From positions 1-35,228 of the IMG/VR virus record IMGVR_UViG_3300031772_005065: a stretch of DNA of 35,228 bases. One strand, written 5' to 3'. This stretch comes from a virus. How positions within the stretch are numbered: the first letter of the stretch is position 1; each line of letters begins with the position of its first letter. The translations under genes and the position numbers were made by a program. The notes under the pieces were generated by a model. That model had not been told where the DNA came from and did no database searches. It was given only the letters and a program-made list of their open reading frames with translations. Below, one piece after another: positions 30,833 to 35,228 of this stretch.

Positions 30833-31525
30833 ATGAATAAAATAGAATATAAAACCGGTGAATTTTTTATGAACACTAATCTATTTCTTATTAAGGATAT
30901 TGGGTCTATATATGGAAATACGGGGAGTCCTGTGAGAAAAGGTCTTTTTAAATGTTTTTGTGGTAAGATTTTTGAGGGAAGATATAACCAAGTAAAGGGA
31001 GGTCATATAACCTCTTGCGGATGTATTAAAATAAAAACAATTATTTTGCGAAACACAACGCATGGATTAACTCATAATCCTATATATCAGATATGGATAA
31101 ATATGAAAAATCGGATTTTTAATAAAAAAAGAAACGACTATAAACATTATGGGGAAAGAGGGATCACTATATTTCCTCCATGGATACATGATTTTCAGTT
31201 ATTCTATGATTATGTATCTGCCCTTCCTGATTTTGGTAGAAAAAAATATTCAATAGATCGAATAGATGTAAATGGTAATTACGAACCTGGAAATCTTCGT
31301 TGGACTACACAACACATTCAAACAATAAATATTCGTAAAAAGATAAATAATTCTTCGGGATATTTTGGAGTGGGGAAATTAAGAGAAAAGTGGCAAGCAA
31401 CTGTTGGTAAGAAATATATTGGATGTGCTGATACCCCCGCAGAAACAGTTATTCTAAGAAATAATTACATTATAGCAAACAATTTAACTGAATATAAGAT
31501 ACAGGAGGTGTTATTATGTCAATAG
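30833..31525 (+). CDS. HNH homing endonuclease with AP2-like DNA-binding domain
   Basis: The 230-aa protein holds a cysteine pattern C41-x-C43 ... C62-x-C64 (CFCG and SCGC), then the phage HNH nuclease signature YGERGITIFPPW (106-117) and YSIDRIDVNGNYEPGNLRW (139-157), and a C-terminal AP2-like block SGYFGVGKLREKWQATVG (175-192). Such free-standing HNH proteins are selfish mobile genes that cut intron-less or endonuclease-less alleles. The gene is visibly more AT-rich than its neighbours and lies between two structural genes, with ATG one base after the upstream stop and its end overlapping the next gene by 10 bases. No intron boundary is evident, so it seems free-standing. Confidence 0.85.
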   Translation: MNKIEYKTGEFFMNTNLFLIKDIGSIYGNTGSPVRKGLFKCFCGKIFEGRYNQVKGGHITSCGCIKIKTIILRNTTHGLTHNPIYQIWINMKNRIFNKKRNDYKHYGERGITIFPPWIHDFQLFYDYVSALPDFGRKKYSIDRIDVNGNYEPGNLRWTTQHIQTINIRKKINNSSGYFGVGKLREKWQATVGKKYIGCADTPAETVILRNNYIIANNLTEYKIQEVLLCQ

Positions 31526-32586
31526 CATTACCAAAGACCTCAGGGATGGTTACTATTAGATATGTAGTAATGAGTGTGTTAAATAGATTAGGGCAATATG
31601 ACTTAAAATCTTACAAACGACTTGTGCAAATCTGTATTGAGGGGTACACGGATTTAGCAATTTGGCATATTGGACAATCATTGGAGACTGTATATTTACA
31701 CATGTCAACAGCAAAAACAGTTGACTTACCCTCAGACTTTATATCTTATGTAAAAATTGGTGTGCCGATTAACGGAAAACTTCGGGTACTTACACACCAT
31801 AATCAGATTCTATTACCAAGGACTTTTTACAACACATTGATACAGGCAGCAGCACAGTTTGTGACAGACAATGAGGCAGCATATCTTATTGGAGGTGTTG
31901 TGTTAAGTTCATCGGGTGCTGCAATAATATTCACATCAGGGACCGCAGGAGTTAATTTTACAGGCAGTACAACGATTGTGAACACTTCCGGTGACATGTC
32001 CGGCACGGTGGTTAATACTACCGCTAATGCACCTGCAGTAAAGAGAGTTGACACCATTACCCTATCCGGTACGTATGGCACTGCAAGTATTCTCTGTGAT
32101 GCACTTACTAAGACGGTAGCTTTTGATTCAGGAGAGGCAGTAGGAAACACCGATTCAGATGATGGAGGAGGTATATCAAATGCTATTTATTTTAGTGATC
32201 ATTTTAGAAATGGCGTTTTCATTGGAGGTATGTATGGTTTGCCAGGAGGTATTGATGAGGCATATTGCAGGGTTGACAGGGAAAACCGTCAGATAGTTTT
32301 TTCAGGATCGGTACCACGATCAGAAATTGTCTTAGAATATATCTCATCAGGAGTGAAAGAAGGAGGTGGCACACTCATACCAAGAGAAGCCGTTCCTGCA
32401 CTAAGAACTTATGTATTATGGCAGATGGTGGAGAATGACCCGAAAGTTGCCTACAATGAACGTGAGAGGCGCAAGAGAGAACATGAGGAAGCCGTTGAGA
32501 TGCTAAGATCGTTCCAACAAATATTTACCAAGGACGAGTACCTCCGGATGGTATATGGTACGAGTAAACAATCGCCAAAGAGATAG
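31516..32586 (+). CDS. Virion neck/ring-type protein (356 aa)
   Basis: The 356-aa protein has an N-terminal MVTIRYVVMSVLNRLGQYDL and DLPSDFISYVKIGVPINGKL (about residues 70-89), which I recall from ring/adaptor proteins of crAss-like phages, interrupted by a serine/threonine/glycine/alanine-rich beta domain (about 130-210). The C-terminal helical tail (RERRKREHEEAVEMLRS) is typical. AGGAGGTG (31503-31510) gives a strong ribosome-binding site for the ATG at 31516. The role in joining head and tail is by analogy only. Confidence 0.6.
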   Translation: MSIALPKTSGMVTIRYVVMSVLNRLGQYDLKSYKRLVQICIEGYTDLAIWHIGQSLETVYLHMSTAKTVDLPSDFISYVKIGVPINGKLRVLTHHNQILLPRTFYNTLIQAAAQFVTDNEAAYLIGGVVLSSSGAAIIFTSGTAGVNFTGSTTIVNTSGDMSGTVVNTTANAPAVKRVDTITLSGTYGTASILCDALTKTVAFDSGEAVGNTDSDDGGGISNAIYFSDHFRNGVFIGGMYGLPGGIDEAYCRVDRENRQIVFSGSVPRSEIVLEYISSGVKEGGGTLIPREAVPALRTYVLWQMVENDPKVAYNERERRKREHEEAVEMLRSFQQIFTKDEYLRMVYGTSKQSPKR

Positions 32587-32588
32587 AT

Positions 32589-33440
32589 ATGCAGTGGTCT
32601 GATATTAAGAAATTTTTTGGTGGATTGAACACAGACGATAATCCTAACCAACTGCCTGAAGGAGATTACACAGGAGGTTTGAATATTCGCACATTGGGTT
32701 CATCAGAACAGCATGGCGAAGGACCTTTAGAAACTTTACAATCAGAGATTGAAATTATTCTTGGTGTTACAGCAGATATAACTTATTACGGTGATGTCAT
32801 CGGAGGTGATTTTATATACACCGGCTATGAAGAAGTGCAGATTGGCAGTCAAGTATGGATGAAGAATAATTGGGATGCTGATTATCCGGGTAGTAAGGCT
32901 TATGATGATGATGAAGATAACGCAGATGTTTATGGAAGGCTTTACACGCATGATCAGGTAATGGCAACTAACTTTTGTCCGGCAGGGTTGCATATACCAA
33001 CAGAAGCGGAAGTTGATGAGTTATTGGCATTTCTTATATCAGATCAGGGAGGAAAGTTAAAGAACGCAGGGACAGAACGATGGCTTGCACCAAATACAGG
33101 GGCAACCGATTCATCAGGATTTAAAGCATTGCCTGGGGGTAAGTTTGATTCCGCATTTGAGTTACTTGGCTTAAATGGGTTGTTCTGGTTGCAGGATGAT
33201 GGTGATCCGACTGCTCCGGTGGCATTAAATGGCAGCGCACCAACAGCAACAACATTTACAGCAAACTGGTTAGCATTAGAAGGGGTGTCTGGTTATCGAC
33301 TTGACGTGGCAACAGATATTGCGTTTACAGCATTTGTGGCAGGGTTTAATAACCTTGATGTAGGAAACGTATTGAGTTATATAGTAACGGGATTAGTACC
33401 CTTCACAGATTATTTTTATCGTGTACGAGCATATAATTAA
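32589..33440 (+). CDS. Tail-protein N-terminus fused to FISUMP and FN3 domains
   Basis: The 283-aa protein begins with FFGGLNTDDNPNQLPEGDYT (9-28), the N-terminal signature of a large conserved tail protein of Bacteroidota phages. After about residue 60 it turns into a FISUMP domain (80-200: VQIGSQVWMKNNWD, FCPAGLHIPTEAEVDELL), a C-type-lectin-fold module, then a fibronectin III-like domain (208-283, ending YFYRVRAYN). The rest of the tail protein seems to lie at 34430 onward, so this gene may be only the N-terminal piece. The lectin and FN3 modules suggest host glycan binding. Confidence 0.65.
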   Translation: MQWSDIKKFFGGLNTDDNPNQLPEGDYTGGLNIRTLGSSEQHGEGPLETLQSEIEIILGVTADITYYGDVIGGDFIYTGYEEVQIGSQVWMKNNWDADYPGSKAYDDDEDNADVYGRLYTHDQVMATNFCPAGLHIPTEAEVDELLAFLISDQGGKLKNAGTERWLAPNTGATDSSGFKALPGGKFDSAFELLGLNGLFWLQDDGDPTAPVALNGSAPTATTFTANWLALEGVSGYRLDVATDIAFTAFVAGFNNLDVGNVLSYIVTGLVPFTDYFYRVRAYN

Positions 33441-33446
33441 GTTGAT

Positions 33447-34430
33447 ATGAGCGAAAATTCAAATATAATAACAATGAAGACATTACCAGGGGGTGACTGG
33501 TTTTTGCCGTCAAAGGATGAAGTAACTGCAATGTATGATGAATTATATCTCTATGATATTGGAGAGTTTGATGATCAGGGGGACTTTTATTGGACTTCTT
33601 CTGAAATCAATGCAAGTACTGCATATGAATTTGATTTTGAGAATAATGAATTTTACAACTACTCAAAAACAAAATCAAATAGAGTTCGTGCTTGTCGTAA
33701 ATTTACATCAACCGATGTTTATGCTTTAAGAGATGTAGGCCCAGCAGGCGGGTACATCTTCTGGAAGTCAGGCAATGATTACTTAGAGGCAGCATCAACA
33801 GATCAAAGTAGTGGCTATGCGTGGAGTAATATAGTTGATATAGCATTAGGTACAACAGGTACAGCAATAGGTACTGGCCAAGCTAATACCACTGCTATAA
33901 TCAACCAAGTAGGAGGAGCAAATGGCTGGTTTCTTCCATCAAGAGATGAACTTGGCACAATGTATTCCAATTTATATTTATATTTAGTTGGTGATTTTTC
34001 TGCAAGTTCATATTGGGTTTCAAATGAATACTCCGCAACAAATGGATGTAAAGTTAATTTTGCAACTGGGTTATTTAGTTCTGAGTCAAAATCTAGTGCG
34101 TTGAGAGTTCGTGCTTGTCGTTTTTTTACTTCATTAACTTCTTATAATTTAAGAGATGTTGGACCTACTGGTGGTTGGATTTGTTATAAGAATGGAAATA
34201 ATTATCTTGAAGCTGCTCACACTGATCAAAGCAGTTCTCAATCTTGGAGTAATATAATCAATCAAGAAGTAGGTGTTTATGATGCTTCTATAGGTGCAGG
34301 TCAAGCAAATACTAATGCAATAATTTCTCAAGGAGGTCATATAAATAGTGCAGCAAAACTTTGTGATGTTTTTGATAATTTATATGGTCATATCAATAGT
34401 GCAGCAAAACTTTGTGATGATTTAATTTAA
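33447..34430 (+). CDS. Tandem DUF1566/C-type-lectin-like protein
   Basis: The 327-aa protein holds two near-complete DUF1566-type units and a truncated third. Each complete unit ends in RVRACR-F (79-85 and 220-226) and then Y-x-LRDVGP-x-GG (92-102 and 233-243). Other shared blocks are WFLPSKDEV (18-26) and WFLPSRDEL (161-169), YLEAA-x-TDQSS (112-122 and 253-263), and IG-x-GQANT (141-148 and 282-289). Unit three stops after SAAKLCD, so its WFLPS half is missing. DUF1566 domains are C-type-lectin folds used by receptor-binding proteins. No signal peptide. It begins six bases after the previous stop and its end overlaps the next ATG (TAATG). Confidence 0.7.
   Translation: MSENSNIITMKTLPGGDWFLPSKDEVTAMYDELYLYDIGEFDDQGDFYWTSSEINASTAYEFDFENNEFYNYSKTKSNRVRACRKFTSTDVYALRDVGPAGGYIFWKSGNDYLEAASTDQSSGYAWSNIVDIALGTTGTAIGTGQANTTAIINQVGGANGWFLPSRDELGTMYSNLYLYLVGDFSASSYWVSNEYSATNGCKVNFATGLFSSESKSSALRVRACRFFTSLTSYNLRDVGPTGGWICYKNGNNYLEAAHTDQSSSQSWSNIINQEVGVYDASIGAGQANTNAIISQGGHINSAAKLCDVFDNLYGHINSAAKLCDDLI
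34335..34419 (+). repeat. 51-bp-period tandem repeat at the end of the lectin gene
   Basis: The 34-base segment at 34335-34368 is repeated at 34386-34419 with one mismatch, giving the twice-read GHINSAAKLCD. The period is 51 bases, in frame. A further AATAGTGCAGCA copy occurs at 34466-34477, in the next gene. The pattern suggests slippage or recombination at the truncated third lectin unit. Confidence 0.85.
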
Positions 34431-35228
34431 TGAGTTCATACGCAAAAATATTATCCCTTTCTTATAATAGTGCAGCAGCATCAAAAACATCTGCACTAAA
34501 ATCTTATTACAGGTCAGTGAGGTTCATTAAGGATAGTGGTACTGTTAATCCCAAGCAACCGTCTTATATAACGAATGTTCTCTTAAATGGTAAATGTATT
34601 GACCCCGAAACGAGATGTCTGTATGTCTTTTATATCGATACTTATTTTGGTTCAGCATGGATCATTGAGATTAATATTGACACACGGGTGCAGACAGTAG
34701 TTTATTACGACAAGTATAATGATATAGGATTTGATGCTGATTATAGGATTTACAATGCAAGAGTAGTACATGGCAGGTTGATATGGACTGACAACAAAAA
34801 TCCTATTTACCAAATGGATATTGTAAGAGCCAAAAACTCATTCTATTATAAGATAGGATATGGTTATTATACTGATACGGCAGTATGGGACACTTTGACG
34901 AGTTATGGCATTAATCAGGTTGTTGCCAATGGCAACTATTTTTACAAAAGTCTTATTGATAACAATATCAACAATGAGCCAAAGACAGATAGTGGCACAA
35001 ACTGGAAAGTATGTTGTATGATTGAGGATGCGTATTACTCTATGAACATTGAAAACTTCTATTTTGAACCGATACCACCAAAACACCCCCCGACAGTAGA
35101 GTATCAATCGGATGACACACGTAAGATAAATAACCTCAGACAGACCTTGTTTCAGATTGCATACCGTTATGTGTATATGGATTGGAGAAAGAGTACATTT
35201 TCTCCTGCAAGTATTGTTCCCGTGCCAC
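34430..35228 (+). CDS. Large conserved tail protein, body (3' end outside the window)
   Basis: An open frame from ATG 34430 reads 266 codons without a stop to the right edge. It contains GRLIWTDNKNPIYQMDIVRA (115-134) and FQIAYRYVYMDWRKSTFSP (241-259), hallmarks of the tail protein whose N-terminal part appears at 32589. Residues about 151-196 (WDTLTSY, then NGNYFYKSLIDNN, then GTNWKV) look like a CBM5/12-like carbohydrate-binding insert. The start overlaps the previous stop as TAATG, and the frame has a stop at 34418-34420 just upstream. It could reassemble with the N-terminal piece as two polypeptides. Confidence 0.7.
   Translation, partial: MSSYAKILSLSYNSAAASKTSALKSYYRSVRFIKDSGTVNPKQPSYITNVLLNGKCIDPETRCLYVFYIDTYFGSAWIIEINIDTRVQTVVYYDKYNDIGFDADYRIYNARVVHGRLIWTDNKNPIYQMDIVRAKNSFYYKIGYGYYTDTAVWDTLTSYGINQVVANGNYFYKSLIDNNINNEPKTDSGTNWKVCCMIEDAYYSMNIENFYFEPIPPKHPPTVEYQSDDTRKINNLRQTLFQIAYRYVYMDWRKSTFSPASIVPVP

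Noticed and set aside
1-35228. tRNA genes, CRISPR arrays, insertion sequences, integrase
   Set aside because: No cloverleaf with a T-loop signature, no regularly spaced repeats and no transposase or integrase motifs were noticed. A tRNA search program could still find one.
32589-35228. Diversity-generating retroelement
   Set aside because: No reverse transcriptase or template repeat is present in this window, so it is kept only as an open suggestion.

Overview
The window looks like about 35 kb of a tailed double-stranded DNA phage (Caudoviricetes) that infects a member of the Bacteroidota. All supported genes lie on the + strand. The host call rests on several promoter candidates carrying the Bacteroidota -7 box TAnnTTTG (688, 1131, 1843, 2323, 21958, 25757), on domains common in that phylum (FISUMP, DUF1566, BspA-like leucine-rich repeats) and on the low-GC sequence. 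Large terminase (746 aa), large portal (763 aa), scaffold-like, major capsid and neck/ring-like proteins, plus a tail protein with a conserved C-terminal pattern, are most reminiscent of crAss-like phages or relatives. That placement comes from recall of family features, not from a search.

Layout. (1) 1-667: 3' part of a glycosyltransferase-like gene open to the left edge. (2) 688-5039: small early/replication-type genes, each small unit behind its own promoter: an acidic 89-aa protein, a Lin1244/Lin1753 (DUF4373)-type replication protein, an HExxH protein, small unknowns, a tandem GroES-like protein, an orphan beta-class DNA methyltransferase and an unknown 206-aa protein. Three inverted-repeat elements sit here, one with pseudoknot topology. 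(3) 5036-17387: a 12.3-kb run of 17 tightly overlapping genes for making and attaching a modified sugar. It holds a FabG-like reductase, FabH-like ketosynthase, methyltransferase, MaoC-like hydratase, FkbH-like HAD protein, acyl carrier protein, GNAT acyltransferase, FdtA-like isomerase, 4,6-dehydratase, short DegT aminotransferase, two further methyltransferase-like proteins and seven glycosyltransferase-like proteins, three of them tandem paralogues. (4) 17394-35228: virion genes: terminase, portal, scaffold candidate, capsid, unknowns, a tail/fibre protein with Ig/PKD and leucine-rich repeats, neck/ring candidates, an intervening HNH endonuclease, and an adsorption region where a conserved tail gene appears split around C-type-lectin-type domains. 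The last gene runs off the right edge.

How the genes may work together. Gene order in the cargo suggests that an acyl group is primed and elongated on a dedicated carrier protein (FkbH, ACP, FabH, FabG, MaoC) and moved by the GNAT enzyme to the amino group of a deoxyamino sugar made by the dehydratase, isomerase and aminotransferase. Glycosyltransferases would then attach the sugar to a target. The target cannot be read from sequence: it could be a virion protein or a host surface glycan. This virus-borne acyl-sugar pathway and the split lectin-bearing tail gene are the two most unusual things in the window.
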